From: Rhodospirillaceae bacterium
GTDB taxonomy: Bacteria; Pseudomonadota; Alphaproteobacteria; Bin65
Direction: 5' to 3'
DNA: 57,573 nt
Assembly (NCBI GenBank): GCA_011523655.1
Contig: WTGH01000063.1
Span: 1-57,573 of the forward strand
A model generated the notes under the pieces. It had not been told where the DNA came from. It did no database searches and saw nothing but the letters and a program-made list of their open reading frames with translations. Every line of letters starts with the position of its first letter. The stretch's first letter is position 1. A program made the translations under genes and the position numbers. Of this stretch, positions 28,303 through 37,702 are shown one piece after another.

Positions 28303-28880
28303 GCCGCCGTCCCTTCGAGGCTTCCGATCGGCCAGAACCGGCCGCCGGCCCAGACACCGAAGTCCGCGCCGCCTAAATCCGCGCCGGTGAAGTCCGGGCC
28401 GCCGCAGACATCGGCCGGCGTTTCCTCGCCGAGGTCGACGAGCTCGTAGTAGACCGGCCGGGACAGCCGGGCCTCGAGCCCGCGGCGGACGTGAACGTAG
28501 GGCCGCGGCTCGCCGGTCGCCGGATCGCGATCGAAACGCAGCGGATGCCCGGTTCCGACAACCACATTCTCGTCAATATTGGTGCGCAGCGTCACGCTCC
28601 TGTCGCGTCCTTCGCCCTCGACCGTCATCTCGACCGCCACGAACGGAACGTCCTCAACTTCGATGCGGCCCTTCTCGACCGGCGTTATGAGCCAATATTC
28701 CCCGGCATCGTCCCGTTGCAACACGGTTGCAAACAGTTTTACCAGCGGCAACCTGCGGATCGGCGAGTTATGATAGTACCACGTTCCGTCGAACCCGATC
28801 CGCATGTGCAGATCGCGCACCATGGCCTGGAACTTCCGGCGGTCGGCGCCGGTTGGCTTTTCCGGCCTTTTCCCGGCCAT
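28299..28880 (-). CDS. DUF1285-family protein
   Basis: A 193-residue cytosolic protein fitting DUF1285: MRIGFDGTWYYHNSPIRR near the N-terminus, LVKLFATVLQRDDAGEYWLI, ITPVEKGRIEVEDVPFVAV, and VVGTGHPLRFDRDPATGEPR. Function unknown. First gene of a four-gene minus-strand operon. Its start lies only 32 bp from the start of the MoxR gene on the other strand, so both promoters must overlap or lie inside the genes. Confidence 0.9.
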   Translation of the reverse strand: MAGKRPEKPTGADRRKFQAMVRDLHMRIGFDGTWYYHNSPIRRLPLVKLFATVLQRDDAGEYWLITPVEKGRIEVEDVPFVAVEMTVEGEGRDRSVTLRTNIDENVVVGTGHPLRFDRDPATGEPRPYVHVRRGLEARLSRPVYYELVDLGEETPADVCGGPDFTGADLGGADFGVWAGGRFWPIGSLEGTAA

Positions 28881-28912
28881 TCGGCTGCTCCCGCCACTAT
28901 CGGAGATTGTCG

Positions 28913-29980
28913 TTGACTAGCCATTCCGCCGCCGATACCGCCGCCGATTCAGTTGCGATGGCGCCGGCCGACAACACCGCAAATCTTGTGACCGGCGAAG
29001 CGCCTGACAAGGCCGTGGCCGAACTGGAACAACTGGGCGAAACGCTCACCCGGGTCCGCGACGGCATCGAACGCATTATTTTCGGCCAGCGGGACGTGGT
29101 CGAACAGACCCTTGTGACGCTGCTGTCCGGCGGACACGTCCTGCTGATCGGCGTGCCGGGCCTGGCCAAGACCAAGCTGGTCGAGACCCTCTCGACCGTG
29201 CTGGGCCTCGAGACCAACCGCATCCAGTGTACGCCCGACCTGATGCCGGCCGATATCCTGGGTTCCGAAGTGCTGGAAGAGCAGGAAAGCGGCCGGCGCG
29301 CGTTCCGGTTCATCGAAGGGCCGGTTTTCTGCCAGCTGCTGATGGCCGACGAAATCAACCGGGCGAGCCCGCGGACCCAGTCGGCGCTATTGCAGGCGAT
29401 GCAGGAGCACCGGGTTTCGATCGCCGGGAAATACCACGCCCTGCCCGAGCCGTTCCACGTCCTCGCCACACAGAACCCGCTGGAACAGGAAGGCACCTAC
29501 CCGCTGCCGGAAGCGCAGCTCGACCGGTTCCTGCTGCAGGTCGACGTCGGCTATCCCGAGCTCGCGTCCGAACGGCAGATGCTCCTGGCGACGACCGGCG
29601 TGACCGAGGAAAAGCCCGTCCCGGTCATCGCGCCGGAAGCGTTGCGCAAGGCCCAGCGCCTGATTCGCCAGATTCCGGTCGGCGAAAGCGTGCTCGAGGC
29701 GATCCTGAGCCTGACGCGCCGGGGCCGGCCGGAATCGACCGATCTCGACGCCGTGACGGAGCATGTCGCCTGGGCGCCCGGCCCGCGCGCCAGCCAGGCG
29801 CTGATGCTGGCCTGCCGCGCCCGCGCCGTCATGCATGGACGGCTGGCGCCGTCGGTCGACGATGTCGTCGCGCTCGCCCCGCCGGTGCTGCGGCACCGCA
29901 TGGCGCTCAATTTCGCGGCGCGGGCCGACGGCATAACGGTCGAACACGTGATCGGGCAGATGTGCGATCCCCTGCGATAG
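28913..29980 (+). CDS. MoxR-family AAA+ ATPase
   Basis: A MoxR ATPase of about 355 residues. It shows Walker A LLIGVPGLAKTKLVETL, Walker B LLMADEINRASPRTQSALLQ, the sensor-1 region FHVLATQNPLEQEGTYPLPE, and AQLDRFLLQVDVGYP. MoxR proteins act as chaperones, often to mature von Willebrand-type or metal-binding proteins. I prefer the TTG at 28913 because GGAG lies 7 nt before it; the first ATG, at 28958, has no such site. First of four co-directional genes with DUF58, BatA/DUF4159 and a glutamine-amidotransferase-like protein. Confidence 0.93.
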   Translation: MTSHSAADTAADSVAMAPADNTANLVTGEAPDKAVAELEQLGETLTRVRDGIERIIFGQRDVVEQTLVTLLSGGHVLLIGVPGLAKTKLVETLSTVLGLETNRIQCTPDLMPADILGSEVLEEQESGRRAFRFIEGPVFCQLLMADEINRASPRTQSALLQAMQEHRVSIAGKYHALPEPFHVLATQNPLEQEGTYPLPEAQLDRFLLQVDVGYPELASERQMLLATTGVTEEKPVPVIAPEALRKAQRLIRQIPVGESVLEAILSLTRRGRPESTDLDAVTEHVAWAPGPRASQALMLACRARAVMHGRLAPSVDDVVALAPPVLRHRMALNFAARADGITVEHVIGQMCDPLR

Positions 29981-29995
29981 CTGCAGGCCGGACCG

Positions 29996-30883
29996 ATGGC
30001 AGGCCCCGCTCCCCGATTTGCCGTCCGGCGCCAGGCCGAGACGAGCGCGAGCCGGCTGCCGCCGCTGCTGATGGCGGCGCAGCGCGTCGCCGCCACCGTC
30101 GACCAGGGCGTCCACGGCCGCCGGCGGGTCGGGCTGGGCGAGACCTTCTGGCAGTTCCGGCGCTACGAGACCGGCGATTCCGTGCGCAGCATCGACTGGC
30201 GCCAGTCGGCCAAATCGGACCGGCTCTACGTCCGCGAGACCGAATGGGCGGCGGCGCAGAGCGTCTGGCTGTGGCGCGACGCTTCGGCGTCGATGCGCTG
30301 GACCTCGGGGCGCGGCCTGCCGGAAAAGCGCGACCGGGCGGACCTGATGCTTCTGGCCCTGGCGTCCCTGCTCACCCGGGCTGGCGAACGGATCGGCCTG
30401 CTCGGCATCGACGAACGCCCGTCCGCCAGCAGCGTTGCGCTGGACCGCATGGCGTTCAACCTCCTGGGCGACGCGCTGGAACGACAGTCGCTGGAGCTGC
30501 CGCGCTTCGAAAACCTGCCGCGCTACAGCCATCTGGTCCTGTTCGGCGACTTCCTGAGCCCGCTGGAAGACATCGACCGGCGGTTGCGCCAATTCGCCGG
30601 CAACCGGATCGGCGGGCACGTCGTGCAGGTGCTCGACCCGGCGGAGGCCGACCTGCCGTTCGGCGGCCGGACGCGCTTCGAAGGGCTGGAGGACGAGGGC
30701 CGCATCCTGATCAAGCGCGTCGAGAACGTCCGCAGCGAGTATATCGACCGGATGACCGAGCATCAGGCCGGCCTGCGCGACATCGCCCGCAGCATCGGCT
30801 GGTCCTTCACCGTCCACATGACCGACCGGGCGCCGGAGCGCACGCTGCTGGCGCTCTATGTGCGCATGGCGGCAGCCGAATGA
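29996..30883 (+). CDS. DUF58 domain protein
   Basis: A 295-residue DUF58 protein. The core GRRRVGLGETFWQFRRYETG then DSVRSIDWRQSAKSDRLYVRE is the family hallmark, followed by a von Willebrand A-like part beginning VWLWRDASASMRW. DUF58 proteins are the usual partners and possibly clients of MoxR ATPases. It lies 15 bp after the MoxR gene. There is no membrane segment. The role is probably in envelope or stress homeostasis, from the family association only. Confidence 0.92.
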   Translation: MAGPAPRFAVRRQAETSASRLPPLLMAAQRVAATVDQGVHGRRRVGLGETFWQFRRYETGDSVRSIDWRQSAKSDRLYVRETEWAAAQSVWLWRDASASMRWTSGRGLPEKRDRADLMLLALASLLTRAGERIGLLGIDERPSASSVALDRMAFNLLGDALERQSLELPRFENLPRYSHLVLFGDFLSPLEDIDRRLRQFAGNRIGGHVVQVLDPAEADLPFGGRTRFEGLEDEGRILIKRVENVRSEYIDRMTEHQAGLRDIARSIGWSFTVHMTDRAPERTLLALYVRMAAAE

Positions 30884-30944
30884 CGGGGCCGGAATCAAGA
30901 GGCCGAAATGACGGGGCCGGAATGAGTGGGCCGGAGACCCGGAC

Positions 30945-33665
30945 ATGCTGACGCTCGGGGCCTTAGCCTTCGCGGCGCCCTGGGTGCTGGCGGCGGCGGC
31001 CGGACTGCCGATCCTGTGGTGGCTGCTGCGCGTGACGCCGCCGGCGCCGAAACTGGTGCGCTTCCCGGCGATCCGCCTGCTCCTGCGCCTCCGCGAGAAG
31101 GAAGATACGCCGGCGCGCACGCCCTGGTGGCTCCTTCTGCTGCGCATCCTCGTCGTGCTGCTGCTTATCGTCGGCCTCGCCCATCCGCTGATGAACCCGC
31201 AGAAGGGGTTCGAGCAGGACGGCCCGCTGGTCATCGCGATCGACAACGGCTGGAGCGCGGCGCCGAACTGGCAGGCCCGCCGGAACAGGGTTGCGGAACT
31301 GCTGGACAGCGCCGCGCGCCAGGACCGGAAGGTCGTTCTGGTCGCGACGGCGCGGCGGATGCCGGACGAGACCGTGCGCGCGTCCAACCTGATGCGGCCG
31401 GCCGATGCCCGGGCGGTCTTCCAGGCCATGAACCCGCAGCCCTGGCCGGCGGATCACGCGGCAGCGGCGCGGGCGCTGGAAGAACTCGCCAAGCGGGTGC
31501 GCAATGCCAACGTCGTCTGGCTGACGGACGGGCTGATGCATCGGGACACGGAGGCCTTCGCCGCTGCGCTGAAGAAAATCGGGCGCGTCGAGGCGCTGAG
31601 CGACGGCGCGGGCGACCTGCCGCTCCTGCTTCATCCGGCGCGCCTTGTGGGCACCCGGATCGTCCTGGCCCTGGAACGCGCCGTAGCCGGCCGGCCGGCC
31701 GGCTACGACCTTTCGCTGACCGACGACAACGGACGCGGCATCGGCCGGCGGACCGTGACGTTCGACGCCCGCGAAACGAAGGTCGAGGTTGCGCTTTCGC
31801 TGCCGTCCGAACTGCGCAACCGGCTGGCGCGGGTCTCGGTCGAACGGCACCGCAGTGCAGGCGCGACCCTGCTGCTCGACGAACGCCTGCGGCGCCGGCC
31901 GGTCGGCCTGATCGCACCGGCGCGGCTGAACGACAGCCAGCCGCTGATGTCGGACCTGTATTACATCGAGCGGGCGCTCTCGCCGTTCAGCGAGATCCGC
32001 AAGGGTCCGGTCTCCCAACTGCTCCAGCGGCCGCTCTCGGTCATTGTCCTGCACGACCGGGCGACCCTGACCCGGCAGGCGCGCACCCGGCTCGCCGGCT
32101 GGATCGAGGCCGGCGGCCTGCTGGTCCGCTTTGCCGGCCCTGCCCTGGCCCGGAATCCGGACGCGCTGGTCCCGGTGCGCCTGCGCGGCGGCAACCGGTC
32201 GTTCGGTGGCGCGATGACATGGGCGCAACCGCTCGGCCTGTCGCCCTTCGGCGCCGAGAGCCCGTTTGCCGGCCTGGCGATTCCCGGCGACGCCACCGTG
32301 AAGCGGCAGGTGCTCGCCGAACCCGGTATCGACCTTGAGCGCAAGACCTGGGCGCGGCTTCGCGACGGCACGCCCCTGGTCACCGCGGAGCCGCGCGGCA
32401 AGGGCCTGCTGGTGCTGTTCCACACGATGGCCAACCCCGGCTGGTCGAGCCTGCCGCTTTCCGGCCTCTTCGTCGAAATGCTGCGGCGGACGGTGGCGCT
32501 GGGGCGCGGCGTCGCCGAAGCCGGAACGCACCGGGCGACGCTGGCGCCCTTCCGGGTGCTGGACGGGTTCGGCCGTCTCGGCGAACCGCAGGAGTGGGTC
32601 CGGCCGCTCGAGACGGCGCAGCTGCACCGGGCGGTCGTCGGGCCGGCGCATCCGCCGGGCCTGTACGGCGCTCCGGCCAACCGGCGGAGCCTCAACCTGT
32701 CGTCCGCGGTGCGGGGGTTGGAGCCGCTGACAACGCTTCCGGCGGGCATTACGCGACTGGCGTATGAGAAAGCCCGCGAGATCGATCTCAGGCCGTGGCT
32801 CCTGGTGGCGGCGTTCGCGCTGTTCCTGCTCGACCTGGCGATCGCTTTCCTGATGCGCGGGCTCGTGCCGCGCCGCGCCGCAGCGGCTGCGGCCGCCCTG
32901 TTCCTGCTCGCCGTGCCCGCCGGCGCCCTGCTGGCGCCGCAGCCGGCGCTGGCCCAGGCCGCGGATCCGGAAGAAGAAGCGATCCGCGCGACCCGCGAAA
33001 TCGTCTTCGCCTATGTCAGGACCGGCGACCGGGAGGCCGATCTGGTCAGCCGCCGCGGCCTGATCGGGCTGGGAAACATTCTGGCGTCCCGCACGTCCGT
33101 GGAGCCCGGCCCGCCGCACGCCGTGGACGTGAACGTCGATACGCTCGCCTTCTATCCGCTGCTCTACTGGCCGGTCACGACAGGCCAGGCCGCACCGGGC
33201 CGGAAAGGCAACGCCCGCGTCCACACCTTCCTCGTGAACGGCGGGATGATCGTGTTCGACATCCGGATCCGCAACGGATTTCAGAGCGACGCCTTGAGCA
33301 AACTGGTCGCCGGCCTGAAAATTCCCGCCTTGCAGCGCACGCCGCCCGATCATGTGCTGACGCGGTCCTACTATCTGCTGCAGCGGTTCCCGGGCCGGCG
33401 GACGGGCGCGCCGGTCTGGGTCGCACAACGGGACCAGACGGCGAAGGACGGCGTCTCGCCGGTGATCGTCGGCGCCAACGACTGGGCGACCGCCTGGGCG
33501 GTCGACCGCGCCGGGCGGCCGATGTTTCCGGTGCATCCCGGCGGCGAATATCAGCGCGAACTGGCCTACCGGGTCGGCGTCAACATCGTGATGCACGCCC
33601 TGACCGGCAACTACAAGTCGGACCAGGTGCACATCCCGACGATCCTGCGCCGGCTCGGCCAATGA
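30945..33665 (+). CDS. BatA-type membrane protein with C-terminal DUF4159
   Basis: A 906-residue membrane protein. The N-terminus (FAAPWVLAAAAGLPILWWLL, then LLLLRILVVLLLIVGLAHPL) is the BatA/aerotolerance N-terminal region, followed by a von Willebrand-like part without a clear MIDAS site (VIAIDNGWSAAPNW). Two further helices occur at about 620-670. The C-terminal part from about 680 (FAYVRTGDREADLVSRRGL, YPLLYWPVT, GGMIVFDIR) is DUF4159, a glutamine-amidotransferase-like fold. It is third in the MoxR cluster, a common alphaproteobacterial arrangement of unknown function. Confidence 0.88.
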   Translation: MLTLGALAFAAPWVLAAAAGLPILWWLLRVTPPAPKLVRFPAIRLLLRLREKEDTPARTPWWLLLLRILVVLLLIVGLAHPLMNPQKGFEQDGPLVIAIDNGWSAAPNWQARRNRVAELLDSAARQDRKVVLVATARRMPDETVRASNLMRPADARAVFQAMNPQPWPADHAAAARALEELAKRVRNANVVWLTDGLMHRDTEAFAAALKKIGRVEALSDGAGDLPLLLHPARLVGTRIVLALERAVAGRPAGYDLSLTDDNGRGIGRRTVTFDARETKVEVALSLPSELRNRLARVSVERHRSAGATLLLDERLRRRPVGLIAPARLNDSQPLMSDLYYIERALSPFSEIRKGPVSQLLQRPLSVIVLHDRATLTRQARTRLAGWIEAGGLLVRFAGPALARNPDALVPVRLRGGNRSFGGAMTWAQPLGLSPFGAESPFAGLAIPGDATVKRQVLAEPGIDLERKTWARLRDGTPLVTAEPRGKGLLVLFHTMANPGWSSLPLSGLFVEMLRRTVALGRGVAEAGTHRATLAPFRVLDGFGRLGEPQEWVRPLETAQLHRAVVGPAHPPGLYGAPANRRSLNLSSAVRGLEPLTTLPAGITRLAYEKAREIDLRPWLLVAAFALFLLDLAIAFLMRGLVPRRAAAAAAALFLLAVPAGALLAPQPALAQAADPEEEAIRATREIVFAYVRTGDREADLVSRRGLIGLGNILASRTSVEPGPPHAVDVNVDTLAFYPLLYWPVTTGQAAPGRKGNARVHTFLVNGGMIVFDIRIRNGFQSDALSKLVAGLKIPALQRTPPDHVLTRSYYLLQRFPGRRTGAPVWVAQRDQTAKDGVSPVIVGANDWATAWAVDRAGRPMFPVHPGGEYQRELAYRVGVNIVMHALTGNYKSDQVHIPTILRRLGQ

Positions 33666-33678
33666 TCCGGGTGCGGAA

Positions 33679-35769
33679 ATGATCGGCGCCGGAACCAGCA
33701 TCGCGTTTGCGCCGCTAGTGCCCTGGTGGCTGCTGGCGGCGCTTGCCGGCGTCGCCGCCGCCCTGCTTCTGTTCGGGCTTTACAGGAGAGCGCGGGGCAT
33801 TCTGTACCGGGCCCTGGCGGCGGCCCTGATCTGGGCGATTCTGGCGAATCCTTCGCTGGTCGACGAAATGCGCGAACCGCTGCCGGATATCGCGGTGGTC
33901 GTCGTGGACGAATCGCCCAGCCAGCGCCTCGAACCGCGCCGCCAACTGAACGCACAAGCCCTGGCGGCGGTCCGGGAGCAACTGCGCGGGCTGGACAATC
34001 TGGAGGTCAGGACCGTCCGGGTCGGGCTCGACCGCAGGGACGACGGCACCCTGCTGTTCGGGCCGCTCGAGCGCGCGCTCGCCGAAGTGCCGCGCAAGCG
34101 CCTGGCCGGCATCGTCGCGATTACCGACGGACAGATCCACGACGCGCCCGACGCCGGCAGCAATCCCAACGGCGGGCCCGGCGGCGGGCCAGTCCATTTC
34201 CTTCTGACCGGCAGGAAGAACGAGCGCGACCGGAGACTGGTCGTCGAATCGGCGCCGTCCTACGGCCTGCTCGGCAAACCGCTGACCATGACGATCCGGC
34301 TCGACGACAATGCGGCCCGGCCGGGCGGGAACGCCGTGATCCGGATCAAGCGCGATGCCAGGCCATGGCGGCAGATCACGGTCGAGCCGAACGTCAGCGT
34401 GCCCGTGGAAATCCTGCTCGACCACCGCGGCCAGACCTTTTTCGAGCTGGAAGTGGGCCCCGGCCGCAACGAACTGACCATGGAGAACAACCGCAAGGTC
34501 GTCACGATCAACGGCATCCGCGACCGGTTGCGCGTTTTGCTGATATCGGGCGAACCGCACCCGGGCCAGCGCGCCTGGCGCAACATCCTGAAATCGGATC
34601 CGGGCGTCGACCTGGTCCATTTCACGATCCTGCGCCCGCCGGAAAAGCGGGATATGACCCCGGTGAACGAACTTGCGCTGATTTCGTTTCCGGTGCGCGA
34701 ACTGTTCCAGGAGAAGCTCGACCAGTTTCACCTGATCATCTTCGACCGCTACCGCAGGCGCGGCGTCATCCGCGCCCATTTCCTGCAGAACATCGCCGAT
34801 TACGTCAGGCAGGGCGGCGCGCTGATGGTGGCCGCCGGGCCGGCCTATGCCGGGCCGCTCAGCCTGGCGCACACGGCGATCGGCCCGCTGCTGCCGGGCC
34901 GGCCGACCGGGGAGGTCTACCGGCGCGGCTTTCGCGCCAAGCGGACGGACCAGGGCAAACGCCATCCGGTGACGGCCCGGCTGTCGGGTGCCGGCGTCGG
35001 CCCCGAACCCTGGGGCCGCTGGTTCCGCCAGATCGACGCCGACGGGCAGCGCGGCCACATCCTGTTGAGCGGCCTCGACGACCGGCCGCTGCTTATTCTC
35101 GACCGGGCCGGCAAGGGGCGCGTGGCCCAGCTGCTGTCGGACCAGGCCTGGCTGTGGGACCGCGGCTTCGAAGGCGGCGGCCCGCAGTCGGAAATGCTGC
35201 GCCGCGTTTCCCACTGGCTGATGAAAGAGCCGGAACTGGAGGAGGAATATCTCCTCGCCCGGATCCGCGAGCGCCGCCTCGAAGTGCTGCGCCGCAGCCT
35301 GAAGCCCGTCAACCGGGCGGCGCGGGTCGCGACGCCCGGCGGCCGGACCCTTTCGGCGCCGCTGAAGGACCGCGCCGACGGCACGGCGACCGGCTCGATC
35401 CCGGTCGAGACGCCCGGCCTGTACCGGGTCGCCGACGGCAAGCTCAACACGATGGTCGCCATCGGCTCGCTGAACCCGCGCGAGATGTCGGACGTCCGCA
35501 CGTCCGACCGCCACGCGCGCCGCGCCGTCCAGGCGCACGGCGGCAGCATCGTGTGGCTGGGAGAGACCGGCGTGCCGGACATCCGCCGCGTGGCGCCGAA
35601 GCGGCGCGTCAGCGGCGCGGGCGGCGTTTCCGGGCGCTGGATCGGCCTGCGGCGGAACGGCGACTATGTCGTCACCGGCATCCGCGAGATCCCGCTGCTG
35701 GCCGGTTTCCTCGCCCTCCTGCTGGCCCTGCTGCCGATGCTGCTCGGCTGGCGGCGGGAAAGTCAGTAG
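33679..35769 (+). CDS. Membrane protein with amidotransferase-like domain, MoxR cluster
   Basis: A 696-residue protein with N-terminal helices (PWWLLAALAGVAAALLLFGL, ILYRALAAALIWAILANPSL), a von Willebrand-like region (IAVVVVDESPSQRLEPRR ... LAGIVAITDGQIHD), a beta-rich middle, a class I amidotransferase-like fold (RLRVLLISGEPHPGQRAWR, LIIFDRYRRRG, YVRQGGALMVAAG), and a C-terminal helix (IPLLAGFLALLLALLPMLLG). The catalytic Cys of true amidotransferases is not evident, so enzymatic activity is doubtful. Fourth gene of the MoxR cluster, 13 bp after the DUF4159 gene. Confidence 0.85.
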   Translation: MIGAGTSIAFAPLVPWWLLAALAGVAAALLLFGLYRRARGILYRALAAALIWAILANPSLVDEMREPLPDIAVVVVDESPSQRLEPRRQLNAQALAAVREQLRGLDNLEVRTVRVGLDRRDDGTLLFGPLERALAEVPRKRLAGIVAITDGQIHDAPDAGSNPNGGPGGGPVHFLLTGRKNERDRRLVVESAPSYGLLGKPLTMTIRLDDNAARPGGNAVIRIKRDARPWRQITVEPNVSVPVEILLDHRGQTFFELEVGPGRNELTMENNRKVVTINGIRDRLRVLLISGEPHPGQRAWRNILKSDPGVDLVHFTILRPPEKRDMTPVNELALISFPVRELFQEKLDQFHLIIFDRYRRRGVIRAHFLQNIADYVRQGGALMVAAGPAYAGPLSLAHTAIGPLLPGRPTGEVYRRGFRAKRTDQGKRHPVTARLSGAGVGPEPWGRWFRQIDADGQRGHILLSGLDDRPLLILDRAGKGRVAQLLSDQAWLWDRGFEGGGPQSEMLRRVSHWLMKEPELEEEYLLARIRERRLEVLRRSLKPVNRAARVATPGGRTLSAPLKDRADGTATGSIPVETPGLYRVADGKLNTMVAIGSLNPREMSDVRTSDRHARRAVQAHGGSIVWLGETGVPDIRRVAPKRRVSGAGGVSGRWIGLRRNGDYVVTGIREIPLLAGFLALLLALLPMLLGWRRESQ

Positions 35770-35868
35770 CAGGGGGAAACTCCGCCTTTGGCGACGGTCT
35801 TGACAATCGATAAAACGCAGGCGAAATGTTTAGCTGAAAGCGACGGAGTATCAGCCGAAGACCGGGCG

Positions 35869-36048
35869 ATGACCGAGCAGATTCTCGATTATGTGACCTT
35901 GGCCGGGATTGCCGGGATTCTGCTTTTCTTGTGGAATTTGCATCGCGACATGGCCGCTGTGCGTGAGAGATTGGCCCGGCTCGAAGGGACGGTTGAGACC
36001 CTGCGTGCGGGCTTGCTCGACGGCATGTATCGAAAGTCGGCGGAATAG
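35869..36048 (+). CDS. Small membrane protein with coiled-coil tail
   Basis: A 59-residue protein with one membrane helix (YVTLAGIAGILLFLWNL) and a C-terminal amphipathic stretch (AAVRERLARLEGTVETLRAG) that could pair as a short coiled coil. Proteins of this shape are common and unnamed. A TTG at 35788 behind AGGGGG could give an 86-residue version; I chose the ATG because the extra residues look unstructured. It is 99 bp downstream of the MoxR cluster, same strand. Confidence 0.6.
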   Translation: MTEQILDYVTLAGIAGILLFLWNLHRDMAAVRERLARLEGTVETLRAGLLDGMYRKSAE

Positions 36049-36246
36049 CCCGATCCTGAACCGCGTTTCGAAACGGCCCGGCTTCGACCGGGCCAATTCA
36101 TGCCCGAGCCCTCGCGATTTCCAGGGCCAGGCAGGGCGAGACGCCCTTGCATCGCAGAGACCGCCTCTGCGGCGCATTTGGCGCTGGCGGGCGGACGGCA
36201 GCCGACTATCCTGCGGCGCGTTTCGGCCTCCGGAAACCGCTCCGCC

Positions 36247-37254
36247 ATGACCGTCCTGATTACCGGCGCCGCCGGCTTTATCGGCATGAGTTGTGCCGCC
36301 GCCCTGCTGGCGCGTGGGGATGAGGTCGTCGGGATCGACAATCTCAACGCCTACTACGATCCTGCGCTGAAGAAGGCCCGGCTGGCCCGGCTGGCGGACC
36401 ACGGCCGGTTCCGGTTCGAGAAGATCGACGTAGCCGACGCGGACGCGGTCGCGCGGATCGTCGGCGGGCTGCCGGACGGGTCCGCCGTCCTGCATCTCGC
36501 GGCCCAGGCCGGCGTCCGCTACTCGCTGGAGAATCCGGGCGCCTATCTGGAAACCAACGTCCGCGGCCAGCTGGCGATTCTGGAGGCGGTCCGCCATCAC
36601 GGCGGCATCCGGCATCTGGCCTACGCCAGCTCGTCCTCGGTCTATGGCGGCAATACGAAACTGCCCTTTGCAGTCGAGGACCGGGTCGACCGGCCAATCT
36701 CGCTCTACGCTGCGACCAAGCGGTCCGCGGAGCTGATGAGCTGGTGCTACGCCCATCTCTACGGCCTGCCGCAGACCGGCCTGCGTTATTTCACCGTCTA
36801 CGGCCCCTGGGGCCGGCCGGACATGTCGGCCTATATCTTTACCCGGTCGATCCTGAACGGCGCGCCCATCCCCGTCTTCAACCACGGGGACATGCAGCGG
36901 GACTTCACCTACATCGACGATATCGTCGCCGGCACGCTGGCCGCGCTCGACCGGACGCCCGGGACGGAGGGGGGAACCGAAGACGGCGCGGCGGAAAGCG
37001 GCGCGCCGCCGCACCGGCTCTACAATCTCGGCAACAACCGGCCGGAAGCCCTGATGGACTTCATCGGCGAGATCGAGAAGGCGTGCGGCCGCAAGGCGGT
37101 CCTCGACCTGCAACCCATGCAGCCCGGCGACGTGAAGGAGACCTGCGCCGATATCGCGACCAGCGTGCGCGACCTCGGCTTCAGCCCGAAAACGACCATC
37201 GCCGAGGGCATCCCCCGCTTCGTCGCCTGGTTCCGCGACTATCACGGGATCTGA
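36247..37254 (+). CDS. NAD-dependent sugar epimerase, UDP-glucuronate 4-epimerase-like
   Basis: A 335-residue extended short-chain dehydrogenase. It shows the Rossmann motif TGAAGFIG (about 6-13), VVGIDNLNAYYDPALKKARL (typical of UDP-glucuronate epimerases), HLAAQAGVRYSLENP, catalytic SSSSVYGG and the YxxxK of SLYAATKRS, then FTVYGPWGRPDM and GDMQRDFTYIDDIV. It should interconvert UDP-glucuronate and UDP-galacturonate for envelope polysaccharide. An acidic Gly/Glu insert (about 238-254) is unusual. The start is the Met directly before the Rossmann strand. No other glycan genes are nearby. Confidence 0.9.
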   Translation: MTVLITGAAGFIGMSCAAALLARGDEVVGIDNLNAYYDPALKKARLARLADHGRFRFEKIDVADADAVARIVGGLPDGSAVLHLAAQAGVRYSLENPGAYLETNVRGQLAILEAVRHHGGIRHLAYASSSSVYGGNTKLPFAVEDRVDRPISLYAATKRSAELMSWCYAHLYGLPQTGLRYFTVYGPWGRPDMSAYIFTRSILNGAPIPVFNHGDMQRDFTYIDDIVAGTLAALDRTPGTEGGTEDGAAESGAPPHRLYNLGNNRPEALMDFIGEIEKACGRKAVLDLQPMQPGDVKETCADIATSVRDLGFSPKTTIAEGIPRFVAWFRDYHGI

Positions 37255-37285
37255 GTGCCAGGGAACGGATGAAGCGGATGACGCC

Positions 37286-37570
37286 ATGACGAAGCTGAGC
37301 GACCTCAAAATGCGCTTTATGGAGGACCCTGAATTCCGCGAGGAGTACGCGCGGGCCGATGACGAGTTCGCGCTGATCGAGGCGCTCGTCCGCGCCCGCG
37401 CGGCGGCGAAGCTGACGCAGGCCGAGCTCGCCCGGCGCCTCGGCACGACTCAGTCCGCCATCGCGCGGCTGGAGGGCGGCCGGGTGTCGCCGTCCTTCGC
37501 CACCCTGCGCCGCTACGCCGAAGCGACCGGCACGCGGCTGACGGTGGGCCTGGTGCGGACGGACAGCTGA
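37286..37570 (+). CDS. XRE-family helix-turn-helix protein, antitoxin-like
   Basis: A 94-residue protein with an XRE/Cro helix-turn-helix: AAKLTQAELARRLGTTQSAI then ARLEGGRVSPSFATLRRYAE. The N-terminus (MRFMEDPEFREEYARADDEF) resembles HigA-like antitoxins that follow a RelE/HigB toxin. No toxin gene is seen on either side, so it is solitary here. It lies 31 bp after the epimerase gene on the same strand. Confidence 0.82.
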   Translation: MTKLSDLKMRFMEDPEFREEYARADDEFALIEALVRARAAAKLTQAELARRLGTTQSAIARLEGGRVSPSFATLRRYAEATGTRLTVGLVRTDS

Positions 37571-37702
37571 ATCGGCCCGGATAACGATCGAAAACCGCCG
37601 CGACCCGCGGTTGCGGGCGTCACCGCGGCCTTCGCGCCGCAGGCTTTCCGATCGCCGCAATCCGGGGGTTGCCGCACCGGCGGCGGCCCCCATTTTTCCC
37701 GC

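Noticed and set aside
30963..33701. Very long minus-strand open frame (912 codons) opposite the BatA/DUF4159 gene
   Set aside because: It is antisense to a clearly homologous protein, and its residues are the biased R/A/Q/P-rich composition produced by reading high-GC codons backwards.
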